DNA of 64,000 nucleotides, from contig NZ_CP084910.1 of the NCBI RefSeq assembly GCF_020535245.1, positions 1,960,501-2,024,500 on the forward strand, read 5' to 3'. Origin of the DNA: Asticcacaulis sp. AND118 (GTDB taxonomy: Bacteria > Pseudomonadota > Alphaproteobacteria > Caulobacterales > Caulobacteraceae). The notes beneath the pieces were generated by a model that searched no databases, was not told the DNA's origin, and was given only the letters and a program-made list of their open reading frames with translations. Shown in pieces: positions 33,832-42,619 of the stretch (its first letter is position 1; every line of letters begins with the position of its first letter). The translations under genes were made by a program, and so were the position numbers.

Positions 33832-35823
33832 TTATCCCAGCACCGCCACCTTCGCGATATCGGCGTCGCTGAACCCCAGCGCCTTCATGGCTGAGGCCGC
33901 GATGCCCTGCGCGTCCAGCCCGGCATCGGCGTACATCTTTTCCGGCTTGTCATGGTCCTGAAACACGTCCGGCAGGGTCAGGGTGCGGATTTTCAGCCCG
34001 TTATCCAGCGCGCCCTCGCCTGCCAGATAGTGCAGCACGAAGGCCCCGAAGCCGCCGATCGCCCCCTCCTCGACCGTGATCAGGCATTCGTGGTGCCTGG
34101 CCAGTTGCCGGATCAGTTCCTTGTCCAGCGGTTTGGCAAAGCGCGCATCGGCGACCGTGGTCGGCAGGCCGCGCGCCCCCAGCAGATCGGCGGCCTTCAA
34201 GGCCTCCTGCAAACGCGCCCCCAGCGACAGGATGGCGACTTTCGAGCCTTCGCGGACGATGCGGCCCTTGCCGATGGCCAGCGTCTCCGGCATGGCCGGG
34301 ATTTCGACGCCGACGCCTTCGCCGCGCGGGTAACGGAACGCCGAAGGCCCGTCGTCATAAGCGGTCGCCGTGGCGATCATGCGCGCCAGCTCGGCCTCGT
34401 CCGACGCGGCCATGATCATCATGCCGGGCAGCGTCCCCAGATAGCCGATATCGAACGTCCCGGCGTGCGTCGCCCCGTCGGCCCCGACCAGACCGGCGCG
34501 GTCGATGGCGAAGCGCACCGGCAGGTCCTGAAGCGCCACATCGTGCGCCACCTGATCGTAGCCGCGTTGCAGGAAGGTCGAATAAAGCGCGCAGAACGGC
34601 TTCATGCCGTCCGCCGCCAGACCGGCGGCAAAGGTCACGGCGTGCTGTTCGGCGATGCCGACATCGTAGGTGCGCGTCGGAAAGACTTCGGCGAAACGAT
34701 CGAGCCCCGTGCCTGACGGCATGGCGGCCGTGATGGCCACCACCTTGGGATCGATATGCGCCTGCTTGATCAGTTCGGCGGCGAAGACCTCGGTATAGGA
34801 CGGGGCATTGGCCTTGGGCTTGGCCTGTTCGCCGGTGATGACGTCGAACTTGGCCACGCCGTGATACTTGTCCGAAGCGGCCTCGGCGGGGGCATAGCCC
34901 TTGCCCTTTTGCGTCACCACATGGACCAGCACCGGGCGGTCGGTGATGTCGCGCACGCGCTTGAGCACCGACAGCAGGTTATCCATGTCGTGCCCGTCGA
35001 TGGGACCGACATAGTAGAAGCCCAACTCTTCGAAAAAGGTGCCGCCGGTGAACCAGGTGCGCGAGAATTCCTCGGACTTCTTGGCCATCTCGAACAGCGG
35101 ACGCGGCAGGCGTTCGGCAACCGACTTGCCCCAGCGGCGCACCGCCTGATAGGCCCCGCCGGAGACCAGATTGGCCAGATAGGCGCTCATGCCCCCGACC
35201 GGCGGCGCGATCGACATGTCGTTATCGTTGAGGATGACCGTCAGGTTTTTCGTCGTTTCGGCGGCATTGTTCATCGCCTCATAGGCCATGCCGGCCGACA
35301 TCGAGCCGTCGCCGATGACCGCCACCACCTTGTTGTCGCCGCCCTGCTGATCGCGCGCGGCGCAGAAGCCCAGCGCCGCCGAGATCGAGGTCGCCGCATG
35401 GGCCGCGCCGAACGGATCGTAAGGGCTTTCGGAACGCTTGGTGAAGCCCGACAGGCCGCCGCCCTGACGCAGCGTGCGGATACGGTTGCGCCGCCCGGTC
35501 AGAATCTTGTGCGGATAGCACTGATGCCCGACGTCCCAGATGAGGATGTCGCGCGGCGTTTCAAACACATGGTGCAGGGCCACGGTCAGTTCGACCACCC
35601 CCAGCGCCGACCCCAGATGCCCGCCCGTCTTCGACACCACGTCGATGGTTTCGGCCCGCACCTCGTCGGCAAGGGTCTGCAGGTCGGCGGCGGGCAGATG
35701 ACGGATCGCCTCCGGAGCCGTCAGCGAGTCCAGAACGGGCGTTTCGGGTTGGGGCATAAACGGTGCACTCATACGCCGGACGCGGACCGGCAATTGTTTT
35801 ATGGTCTCTACCGCAACGGACAT
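33832..35823 (-). CDS. dxs: 1-deoxy-D-xylulose-5-phosphate synthase
   Basis: 663 aa as read from 35823; ATG 35772 or 35757 would remove 17 or 22 poorly conserved residues and match the usual length better. It makes DXP from pyruvate and glyceraldehyde 3-phosphate, the first step of the MEP isoprenoid pathway, with thiamine diphosphate. Motifs: [16 protein letters not shown], the TPP-binding [23 protein letters not shown], and [18 protein letters not shown]. It is the last gene of the xseB-ispA-dxs run, separated from ispA by a dispersed repeat. Confidence 0.95.
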   Translation of the reverse strand: MSVAVETIKQLPVRVRRMSAPFMPQPETPVLDSLTAPEAIRHLPAADLQTLADEVRAETIDVVSKTGGHLGSALGVVELTVALHHVFETPRDILIWDVGHQCYPHKILTGRRNRIRTLRQGGGLSGFTKRSESPYDPFGAAHAATSISAALGFCAARDQQGGDNKVVAVIGDGSMSAGMAYEAMNNAAETTKNLTVILNDNDMSIAPPVGGMSAYLANLVSGGAYQAVRRWGKSVAERLPRPLFEMAKKSEEFSRTWFTGGTFFEELGFYYVGPIDGHDMDNLLSVLKRVRDITDRPVLVHVVTQKGKGYAPAEAASDKYHGVAKFDVITGEQAKPKANAPSYTEVFAAELIKQAHIDPKVVAITAAMPSGTGLDRFAEVFPTRTYDVGIAEQHAVTFAAGLAADGMKPFCALYSTFLQRGYDQVAHDVALQDLPVRFAIDRAGLVGADGATHAGTFDIGYLGTLPGMMIMAASDEAELARMIATATAYDDGPSAFRYPRGEGVGVEIPAMPETLAIGKGRIVREGSKVAILSLGARLQEALKAADLLGARGLPTTVADARFAKPLDKELIRQLARHHECLITVEEGAIGGFGAFVLHYLAGEGALDNGLKIRTLTLPDVFQDHDKPEKMYADAGLDAQGIAASAMKALGFSDADIAKVAVLG

Positions 35824-35864
35824 AAAACTGTGAGGGGGTTTTGTCCAGTTTCATATGCCGGAAA

Positions 35865-35974
35865 TACCCCCTCGCCCCTACGGGGAGAGGGTTGGGTGAG
35901 GGGGAACGAAACGATGCAACAGATGCCCCCTCATCCGGCCTTACAGGCCACCTTCTCCGCGCAGGGGCGAAGGA
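35865..35974. repeat. Dispersed palindromic repeat, family 1, between ispA and dxs
   Basis: ccctcgcccctacggggagaggg then ggtgaggggg, a spacer, then ccccctcatccggcc and a degenerate second hairpin (ccttctcc...ggcgaagg). It fills the 154-bp gap between two genes that look like one operon. Confidence 0.75.
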
Positions 35975-35977
35975 AGA

Positions 35978-36889
35978 TCAGTTCTGCCGCTTGAGCACGA
36001 AATCCACACTGTCGCGCAGTATATCCGCATCGGCGCCGAAAATATCCAGCCGCGCCTTGCACTGATCCGACAACAGTTTCACCCGCGCCTTGGCCTCATC
36101 CAGACCCAGGAGCGTCACGAAATTGGTCTTGCCCTTGGCAGCGTCCTTACCGCCGGCGGCCTTGCCCAGCAGGTCCGGATCGCCCTCGACATCCAGCAGG
36201 TCGTCGGCAATCTGATAGGCCAGACCCAGATCCTGCGCGAAGTGGATCAGGGCGTTGGCCTCCTTCTCAGGCGCATCGGCGACAATGATAGGGATTTCAA
36301 AGGCATGGACGATCAGCGCGCCGGTCTTCATGCGCTGCATACGCGCCACGCCGCCGAGGTCGTCGGAGACGCCGATCAGGTCGATCATCTGACCGCCGGC
36401 CATGCCCTGCGCACCCGACGCCAGCGCCAGCCGCGAGATCAGTTCCACGCGAACGCGCGGGTCTTCGTGGGTGTCTTCGGAGGCCAGGATTTCAAACGCC
36501 ACGGTCTGAAGCGCATCACCGGCCAGCACGGCGGTCGCCTCATCATAGGCGCGGTGCACGGTCAGTTGCCCTCGGCGAATATCGTCATCGTCCATGCACG
36601 GCAGGTCGTCGTGGACCAGAGAATAGGCGTGGATGCATTCCAGCGCGCACGCCGCGCGCAGCACGGCCTGCGCATCGGCATCGAACAACCGACCGGTTTC
36701 GAGCGCGAAAAACGGCCGCAGCCGCTTGCCCGGCCCCAGCGCCGCGTAGCGCATGGCCTCGGTCAGCCGCGACTCAAACCCCTCGGCGCGCGGCAGAAGC
36801 TCGTCGAGCGCCAGCGTCACCAGATCGGCGGTCTCCTGCATCCGCTGATGCAGGGGCGGCAGGTCGGAATTGGCGGCGACCGGCATCAA
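35978..36889 (-). CDS. ispA: Polyprenyl (farnesyl) diphosphate synthase
   Basis: 303 aa. It condenses IPP with allylic diphosphates. The first Asp-rich motif is [10 protein letters not shown] with RRG after it, and the second is DDLLDVEGD. The CLD region reads [16 protein letters not shown], as in short-chain (C15) bacterial synthases. ATG 36889 is immediately next to the xseB stop (TGATTGATG), so translation is probably coupled. Confidence 0.93.
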   Translation of the reverse strand: MMPVAANSDLPPLHQRMQETADLVTLALDELLPRAEGFESRLTEAMRYAALGPGKRLRPFFALETGRLFDADAQAVLRAACALECIHAYSLVHDDLPCMDDDDIRRGQLTVHRAYDEATAVLAGDALQTVAFEILASEDTHEDPRVRVELISRLALASGAQGMAGGQMIDLIGVSDDLGGVARMQRMKTGALIVHAFEIPIIVADAPEKEANALIHFAQDLGLAYQIADDLLDVEGDPDLLGKAAGGKDAAKGKTNFVTLLGLDEAKARVKLLSDQCKARLDIFGADADILRDSVDFVLKRQN

Positions 36890-37144
36890 TCAGTTGAACT
36901 CCGCCGGGGCCACGCCCTCGACCTGACCGGTCTTCGACAGGGTGATCTTCTCGACCTGAAGGCGCGCGGCCTCAAGGCGTTCCTCGCACAGGGTCTTCAG
37001 CGCCGCGCCGCGCTTATACAGTTCGAGCGACTTTTCCAGCGGCGCCTGACCGGACTCCAGTTCCGCCACGATGCGCTCCAGTTGGGCCAGCGCCTCTTCA
37101 AAAGATAAGGTCTCTGGCGACAGGGTCGCTGCTGTTTCGGTCAT
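36890..37144 (-). CDS. xseB: Exodeoxyribonuclease VII small subunit
   Basis: 84 aa, two predicted helices. The family signature is SFEEALAQLERIVAELESGQAPLEKSLELYKRG followed by CEERLEAARLQVEKI (here given only as landmarks, residues about 18-68). It forms ExoVII with XseA, which is not in the window. The xseB-ispA-dxs order is common in proteobacteria. It lies 47 bp after the histidine phosphatase gene. Confidence 0.93.
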   Translation of the reverse strand: MTETAATLSPETLSFEEALAQLERIVAELESGQAPLEKSLELYKRGAALKTLCEERLEAARLQVEKITLSKTGQVEGVAPAEFN

Positions 37145-37191
37145 GATCGGCCTTTCGTTACGCGGTCTACAGGGTCCGGAGGGTGGCTGTC

Positions 37192-37794
37192 TTATGTGCG
37201 CTTCTCGTAGCGGCGGCAGCCCCAGTACTTAAACCCCTGCTCGCAGGTTTGGCTATAGCCTAATTTTCCCAATTCGAGCGAAATCATCCAGTTGAAATAG
37301 CCGTGCGCCATCAGCAGCACGTCTTCGCCGGTCCGGGCCTTTTCGTGCAGGAAGCGCGCGGCCTCGGCGGCGCGGGCCTCGGCCTGTTTGCGGGTTTCCT
37401 CGCCGGCATGATGGTTGAACGCCCACCACCAGAAGCGCGAAATACCGCCCCAGTATTTGGGCGAAAAGGTCAGAAAGGTCGGCAGGTTCGGCGGCGGCAG
37501 CGGCGCTTCGATGAACAGGGGCAGCGACTCAAAGGGTTTGCCCTTGCACACGGCGCGCGCCGTCTCGATGGAGCGTTGCAGGGTCGAGGAATAGACGTAT
37601 CCCGCCTCTTCGGCCCATTTGACCAGTTGCGGCGGCGGAATCTGACCTTCCAAGAGGCCGGCCAGGGTATAACGGCCCCACCAGTCGCGGTAGCCGGCGG
37701 CCGTCAGCCTGACGCGGCGCGACAAGGCCGGCTCGCCGTGCCGTACGAGGGTGATCGCCCCGTTTCGCTTGTCCCCGTTCCCGCCCTTGGCCAA
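37192..37794 (-). CDS. Histidine phosphatase family protein
   Basis: 200 aa of the phosphoglycerate-mutase-like superfamily. The phospho-accepting His is in LVRHGEP, the Arg pair lies around TLQRSIETA, and the second His is in LLMAHGYFNW. There is no membrane segment apart from an aromatic-rich patch (YWGGISRFWWWAF). Substrate unknown. It is the first gene of the run that continues to xseB, ispA and dxs. Confidence 0.85.
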   Translation of the reverse strand: MAKGGNGDKRNGAITLVRHGEPALSRRVRLTAAGYRDWWGRYTLAGLLEGQIPPPQLVKWAEEAGYVYSSTLQRSIETARAVCKGKPFESLPLFIEAPLPPPNLPTFLTFSPKYWGGISRFWWWAFNHHAGEETRKQAEARAAEAARFLHEKARTGEDVLLMAHGYFNWMISLELGKLGYSQTCEQGFKYWGCRRYEKRT

Positions 37795-37937
37795 ACCGTC
37801 GCCTCACTACAGGAATCGCAATCGATTCCCGGCTGCACTTATCTGAGGGGTTTGGTAGCCCGCCCATCGGGGGGAGACAAGACTCTAAATCGCCGCTCCG
37901 TGCGCGCAGGACGGGAAGGACTGTGTCTAAGTTATGA

Positions 37938-37961
37938 ATTAACCACGAAAAAACACGGAAA
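37938..37961. repeat. Single aaccacgaaaaaacacgga repeat
   Basis: A copy of the element seen as an inverted pair at 18699-18838. It lies in the 217-bp gap between the methyltransferase and histidine phosphatase genes, where nothing else is recognised. Confidence 0.5.
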
Positions 37962-38011
37962 GCACTGACGGATTCCACGCTTTTATCGACAGGGCATGAA
38001 ACGCCGTTCGC

Positions 38012-39247
38012 CTATGTGGATTTCTGCAACGCCAGATGCACCACATCCGTGCGTTCGGTGCGGAAGCCCGCTTCGCAATAGGCCAGATAAAACAGCCACA
38101 TCTTGCGGAAGGCTTCATCGAAACCGCTGATGCGCCCCTCGCCCCAGGCCGCATCGAAGCGGCGCGCCCACATATTCAGCGTACGGGCATAGTCGTGGCC
38201 GAACGACTGATCCGACAGGACCGACAGAGCGGCCTTCGCGCTGTGGCTGCGCAGTTTGGACGGCGACGGCAGCATACCGCCGGGGAAGATGTAGCGCTGA
38301 ATGAAGTCCGGGCGCTGACGATAATCCTCGAACAGTTCGTCGCGGATGGTGATGATCTGAAGCGCCGCCTTGCCGCCCGGCTTGAGGCAATCCGACACCT
38401 TGCGGAAATAGGCGTCCCAGTATTCCATTCCCACCGCTTCGAACATTTCGATGGAAACAATGGCGTCATACTCGCCCGTCACGTCGCGGTAATCGAGAAG
38501 CTTTATTTCGACGAGATCCGACAGGCCCAGCCGCTGCATACGCTCGACCGCATAGTCGTGCTGGGACGGCGAAATGGTCAGGCAGGTGGCCTTCGCGCCC
38601 ATCTTCGCGGCGTATTCGGCAAAACCGCCCCAGCCGCAGCCTATTTCCAGTACACGCTGCCCCGGCTTGAGATCGACCAGTCGCGCCAGCGCGGCGTATT
38701 TGGCCGTCTGGGCGCGCTCCAGGTCCTCGGTGCCTTTAAACAGAGCCGACGAATAGGTCATGGTGGCGTCCAGCCACTGCGAATAGAAGGCGTTGCCCAG
38801 ATCGTAATGGGCGAAGATATTGCGGCGCGACCCTTCCTTGGTGTTGCGATTGAAGCTGTGCAGCAGACGGCTCATCATCTGCATGAAGGGATTGCCGATG
38901 AAGAAGCGCGTCAGGCGGTCGATATTCAGCGTGAACACTTCGAGCAGGTCGGGCAGGTCGGGCGTGTCCCACTCCCCGGCCACATAGCCGTCGGCGAAAC
39001 CGACATCGCCCGCCGACAGCACACGCCGCAGAAAGCGGAAATCATTGACCTTAAGCACGCCGTGGGGGCCGGGCTCGCGGCCACGGATTTCAAACGGCGT
39101 CCCGTTGGGCAGGATGATGTCGAGATTGCCGCGGTGCCAGTTGTGGCGCAACGTCTTCAGCGGCTGACGCAGGGCCTTCGGCACCAGATGCAGGTCGGCA
39201 CTCGCCGCGGCGAAATGGGGACCAAGGGATGTCGAGGTGCTGGACAT
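38012..39247 (-). CDS. Cyclopropane-fatty-acid-synthase-like methyltransferase
   Basis: 411 aa. The CFA/CmaS family uses SAM to methylate or cyclopropanate unsaturated phospholipid acyl chains. The SAM motif is VLEIGCGWGGFAEYAA; SPSQHDYAVERM, IEMFEAVG and YIFPGGMLPS are family blocks, and the N-terminal domain (FADGYVAGEWDTPDLPDLLEVF) is complete. It is the last gene of the rpoE-chrR-DUF2177 run, in keeping with the membrane-lipid response to singlet oxygen in Rhodobacter. It may make cyclopropane or methylated acyl chains; sequence alone does not decide. Confidence 0.92.
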   Translation of the reverse strand: MSSTSTSLGPHFAAASADLHLVPKALRQPLKTLRHNWHRGNLDIILPNGTPFEIRGREPGPHGVLKVNDFRFLRRVLSAGDVGFADGYVAGEWDTPDLPDLLEVFTLNIDRLTRFFIGNPFMQMMSRLLHSFNRNTKEGSRRNIFAHYDLGNAFYSQWLDATMTYSSALFKGTEDLERAQTAKYAALARLVDLKPGQRVLEIGCGWGGFAEYAAKMGAKATCLTISPSQHDYAVERMQRLGLSDLVEIKLLDYRDVTGEYDAIVSIEMFEAVGMEYWDAYFRKVSDCLKPGGKAALQIITIRDELFEDYRQRPDFIQRYIFPGGMLPSPSKLRSHSAKAALSVLSDQSFGHDYARTLNMWARRFDAAWGEGRISGFDEAFRKMWLFYLAYCEAGFRTERTDVVHLALQKST

Positions 39248-39301
39248 AGGCCGCCTCCGTCTGAGTTTTTAATTATATTGAAAATACGCGCTGCAAAAAA
39301 T

Positions 39302-39727
39302 CTATATCTTGAGCAGCCGCCCGGCGAACACGACCAGATGCGACGCCGCCGTGGTCAGGACCGCCCCCCAGATCATGTCAATGACCACCAGCTTCACCGA
39401 CCAGTCGCGGATCACCGCCAGGGCCGTCAGATTATAGGTGCCGTAGGCCATCAGCCCCAGGAGCGCGGCACTGATCGTCAGTGACCATCCCGCGGGCAGC
39501 CCGTGGACCGGCAATTGACCCGACAGAGCGGGAAAGGTCAAAAACCAGGTCACACCGACGGCGTACAGCACGTAGAAGGCCACCGCCGCCGGCAGGTTGA
39601 TGCGCGTAGCCATCAGATCGCCCATCAGCGGCTTATAGACCGGACCCGCGGTAAGACTCAGCCAAACGGTGTCTATCACCGCAAAGGCGATCAGCGTCAG
39701 GACGAGCGCGCTCAGAAACATCTTCAT
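39302..39727 (-). CDS. DUF2177 membrane protein
   Basis: 141 aa, four membrane segments. DUF2177 landmarks are IDTVWLSLTAGPVYKPLMGDLM near the start and GLMAYGTYNLTALAVIRDWS in the third segment. Function unknown. It sits between chrR and the CFA-like gene on the same strand, 54 bp upstream of the latter. It is probably part of the same sigma-factor regulon. Confidence 0.88.
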   Translation of the reverse strand: MKMFLSALVLTLIAFAVIDTVWLSLTAGPVYKPLMGDLMATRINLPAAVAFYVLYAVGVTWFLTFPALSGQLPVHGLPAGWSLTISAALLGLMAYGTYNLTALAVIRDWSVKLVVIDMIWGAVLTTAASHLVVFAGRLLKI

Positions 39728-39760
39728 GCCTCACCTTCGGGACTGTGGGTAGGGATTGGC

Positions 39761-39800
39761 GCCTCGTGCCGTAACGGCTTATCCCGTTTCGGCGCGAGGC
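39761..39800 (-). other. Hairpin between chrR and DUF2177
   Basis: gcctcgtgccg / cggcgcgaggc pairs over 11 bp with one wobble and an 18-nt loop. There is no T run, so it may be an mRNA processing or attenuation element rather than a full terminator. Confidence 0.4.
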
Positions 39801-39807
39801 TTGTCAT

Positions 39808-40458
39808 TCAGATACGCGCGAAAGGCTGAAGCAGTTTACCCAGAAGCGTCCGGGGCGCGATGGGCGCGGTGGCCGCGATCAGGCACAGGCAATCGTCAGC
39901 CGCGATCAGGGGCGAATGGTGATCGCCTTCGTCGCACGACACGCAGTCGCCCGGACGATAGACGCCACCATCATCGCTGAAAGACCCGGTCAGAACCAGA
40001 GTCATTTCAAGCCCGTGGTGGTCGTGGACGGGCATCTGCATCCCGCCCTTGACGTGCATCAGATAGGTCAGGCCACGCCCGTCCTTCGGGGCATCGAGAT
40101 GCGCCATCCACACGCCCGGCGCGCCCCAGTAGCGTTTTTTGAACGCCGCCTGACGAACGCTGTGCGGCAGATCGATGCCACGCAGATAGGCGGGCGATGC
40201 CGGCGTGGCCACGGCGGGCGCGGCTTCGGGGCGTTCGATGCGCGCCAGCGCCAGTTCCAGCGCGTCGGCGCTCATTTCCACAGGCGCGACCTCTTCCAGC
40301 AGCGACGCGCCGATGGCGTCGAACAGGCGCAGGGACGCGCGGCAATGGGCGCACATCTCCACATGGGTCGCGACCAGCAGGGACTGACCCGCATTCAACC
40401 GGCCCCGGTGATAATCGAGCAGGATCAACTCATCGATATGGTGGGTAATAGGGCTCAT
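39808..40458 (-). CDS. chrR: Zinc anti-sigma factor ChrR
   Basis: 216 aa. The N-terminal zinc anti-sigma domain has H6, H32, C36 and C39, nearly identical in spacing to Rhodobacter ChrR. The C-terminal cupin lobe has MPVHDHHGLEMTLVLTGSFSDD and DCVSCDEGDHHS. In Rhodobacter the first domain holds RpoE inactive and the cupin lobe is needed for the response to singlet oxygen. Its ATG overlaps the rpoE stop (ATGA), so the two are made in step. Confidence 0.93.
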   Translation of the reverse strand: MSPITHHIDELILLDYHRGRLNAGQSLLVATHVEMCAHCRASLRLFDAIGASLLEEVAPVEMSADALELALARIERPEAAPAVATPASPAYLRGIDLPHSVRQAAFKKRYWGAPGVWMAHLDAPKDGRGLTYLMHVKGGMQMPVHDHHGLEMTLVLTGSFSDDGGVYRPGDCVSCDEGDHHSPLIAADDCLCLIAATAPIAPRTLLGKLLQPFARI

Positions 40459-41141
40459 ACGCGTTTACTCGTGTCTGATTGCTCGAACGCCGTCCGCAGC
40501 CGCATCATGGCCAGGCGCAGGCGCGATTTGACGGTGCCCAGCGGAAGGGACAGGGCCGCGGCGATATCGCCGTGCGACAGGTCTTCGAAAAAGGACAGCC
40601 GCACCACTTCGCGCTGATCCGGCGACAGGGTCTGCATCAGCGCGCCGACCGTACGGGCGTCCTGAACGCCAATCAGATGCGCGTCAGGGGCCTCTTCGGG
40701 TTCGGGCGCCCACAGATCGTCCGGCAGCGAATGGGCCCGCTTCTGCTTGCGCAGGCTGTCGATGTGCAGGTTGCGGGCAATGGAATAGATCCAGGTCGTC
40801 GCCGAAGCCTTTTTCGGGTCGAAATAGGAGGCCTTGCGCCACACATTGAGTAAAGCGTCCTGCGCCAGATCCTCAGCCTCGATGGCGGTCAGGCCGCGCC
40901 CCATCATGAAGGCCTTGAGTTTGGGCGCATAGAGGGTGAACAGCCGGGCATAGGCCTCGCGGTCGCGCCCTTCGGCGATACGCACGATGAGGCCTTCGGC
41001 AGCCCCGGCGGGCCGCCCTCCCCCGCTCTTGCCGGTGTCCGTAACGATCATGTGGGCAGATGACCCTATTGCGGCGTCGCGGTCAAAGGACATTTGCTTT
41101 GGTCCGTAAACAGTCGATGTGGAAAGCGTGTCGAAACTCAT
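40455..41141 (-). CDS. rpoE: ECF RNA polymerase sigma factor RpoE (ChrR-controlled type)
   Basis: 228 aa from ATG 41141, which has AAAGGG just upstream. Region 2 is YARLFTLYAPKLKAFMMGRG...DLAQDALLNVWRKA with TTWIYSIARNLHIDSLR; region 4 is LSPDQREVVRLSFFEDLSHGDIAAAL and LGTVKSRLRLA. In-frame sequence up to 41330 crosses the divergent promoter region and is not used. It is coupled to chrR. It should drive the genes around it, including its own operon and the divergent flavoprotein. Confidence 0.93.
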   Translation of the reverse strand: MSFDTLSTSTVYGPKQMSFDRDAAIGSSAHMIVTDTGKSGGGRPAGAAEGLIVRIAEGRDREAYARLFTLYAPKLKAFMMGRGLTAIEAEDLAQDALLNVWRKASYFDPKKASATTWIYSIARNLHIDSLRKQKRAHSLPDDLWAPEPEEAPDAHLIGVQDARTVGALMQTLSPDQREVVRLSFFEDLSHGDIAAALSLPLGTVKSRLRLAMMRLRTAFEQSDTSKRV

Positions 41142-41199
41142 GCCCTTTCTACGCCGCGGCCGCGCATCCGGATTACCCTTTGTTGAAAAACCGAGTGTC

Positions 41200-41227
41200 T
41201 GATCCGTTTGGCGGCATAGGACGTAAA
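41200..41227 (+). promoter_or_regulatory. Candidate RpoE-dependent promoter
   Basis: TGATCC (41200-41205), 18 bp, then TAAA (41224-41227), about 30 bp before the flavoprotein ATG. TGATCC with a TAAG-like -10 is the ChrR-type RpoE promoter known from Rhodobacter. Confidence 0.5.
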
Positions 41228-41257
41228 CAGACCATAAGATCGTTTGAGGAACGCCGC

Positions 41258-42619
41258 ATGTACGACGCCCGCCCTGCCCGCCCCCGTATCGCCGTAGTGG
41301 GCACCGGCATATCCGGCCTGTCGGCGGCATGGCACCTGAACAGATACGCCGAGATCACCGTTTTCGAAAAGGAAGATCGGCCCGGCGGGCATAGCCACAG
41401 CGTCAATATCGGCAGCCCCGAAACTCCTCTGTGGGTCGATATGGGCTTCATCGTCTTCAATACGCCCTGCTACCCCAATCTGACGGCCCTGCTCGACCAT
41501 ATAGGCGCGCCGCATCAGCCGTCGGACATGTCCTTCGGCGTGTCCATCGACAAGGGGCGGCTGGAATACGCGTCCGTGTCGCTGTCCGGCTTGCTGGCGC
41601 AATGGGGCAATGTGGTGCGCCCGCGCTTTCTGCGCCTGATGTGGGATCTGGTGCGTTTCTACAAGACCGCGCCCCTGGACCATAAGGCGCGTCAGGATGA
41701 ACGTCTGACTCTGGGCGAGTATCTGGTCAGTCGGCGCTATTCGCGGCCCTTTATCGAGGATCATCTGGTGCCGCAGGCGGCCGCCATCTGGTCCACCTCC
41801 GCCGCCGAGGTGATGGACTATCCGTTCCGCGCCTTTATGAACTTCTTCGAAAATCACGGCTTGCTGAAGCTCAATCTGGCCGAACGCATTCAGTGGCGCA
41901 CCGTCACCGGAGGCTCGCAGGCCTATGTCGAGCGCCTGATCGAACCGTTCAAACACCGCATCCGCACCGGATGCGGCATCGTCAGGGCCGAACGCCACGC
42001 CAACGGCGTCAGCCTGACCGATACGCACGGTGAAGTGCACACTTTCGACGAGGTGGTGTTCGCCACCCACGCCCACGACACCCTGCGCATATTAGGGGAC
42101 AACGCCACCCCGCAGGAGCGCGCGCTATTATCGGCCTTCCGCTACACCGACAACGAGGTCGTGATGCACACCGACGCCGGCCTGATGCCGCGCCGCCGCC
42201 ACGCCTGGGCCAGTTGGAACTATATCGGGCGCAAGGACGAGATGACGGCGGGTCGAATGCTGTGCGTCACCTACTGGATGAACCTGCTGCAAAACCTGCC
42301 CGGCCGCGACGTGTTCGTGACGCTCAACCCCGTCTCGCCGATCGCCGAAGACAAGGTGATCAAGCGGATGACCTTCGACCATCCCCTGTTCGATCAGGCG
42401 GCCATCGCCGCCCAGACGCAGCTTGGCGGTTTGCAGGGCGTCAACCGAACCTGGTTCTGCGGGGCCTATTTCGGCGCGGGCTTCCACGAAGACGGGCTGC
42501 AATCGGGGCTGGCCGTCGCCGAGGCGATCAGCGGCATCGAACGTCCGTGGGCCTTCGACTGGAGCCGCTCGCGCATCTTCTGGCAGCCCGCCCGTGTCCT
42601 TCTGGAGGCCGCGGAATGA
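41258..42619 (+). CDS. NAD/FAD-binding oxidoreductase (COG2907 type)
   Basis: 453 aa from ATG 41258 (GAGGAACGCCGC upstream). The dinucleotide fold is IAVVGTGISGLSAAWHL with FEKEDRPGGHSHSV; VDMGFIVFN, FATHAHDTLRIL and the C-terminal WFCGAYFGAGFHEDGLQSGLAVAEA are family blocks. It overlaps the DUF1365 gene by 4 bp. In Rhodobacter, comparable genes belong to the RpoE regulon and have been linked to furan fatty acid synthesis; that link here is inferred from context. An in-frame extension to 41060 is antisense to rpoE and rejected. Confidence 0.9.
   Translation: MYDARPARPRIAVVGTGISGLSAAWHLNRYAEITVFEKEDRPGGHSHSVNIGSPETPLWVDMGFIVFNTPCYPNLTALLDHIGAPHQPSDMSFGVSIDKGRLEYASVSLSGLLAQWGNVVRPRFLRLMWDLVRFYKTAPLDHKARQDERLTLGEYLVSRRYSRPFIEDHLVPQAAAIWSTSAAEVMDYPFRAFMNFFENHGLLKLNLAERIQWRTVTGGSQAYVERLIEPFKHRIRTGCGIVRAERHANGVSLTDTHGEVHTFDEVVFATHAHDTLRILGDNATPQERALLSAFRYTDNEVVMHTDAGLMPRRRHAWASWNYIGRKDEMTAGRMLCVTYWMNLLQNLPGRDVFVTLNPVSPIAEDKVIKRMTFDHPLFDQAAIAAQTQLGGLQGVNRTWFCGAYFGAGFHEDGLQSGLAVAEAISGIERPWAFDWSRSRIFWQPARVLLEAAE

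Noticed and set aside
38036-39484. 482-codon plus-strand ORF opposite the methyltransferase gene
   Set aside because: Antisense shadow; the minus strand carries a full CFA-type enzyme with its SAM motif.
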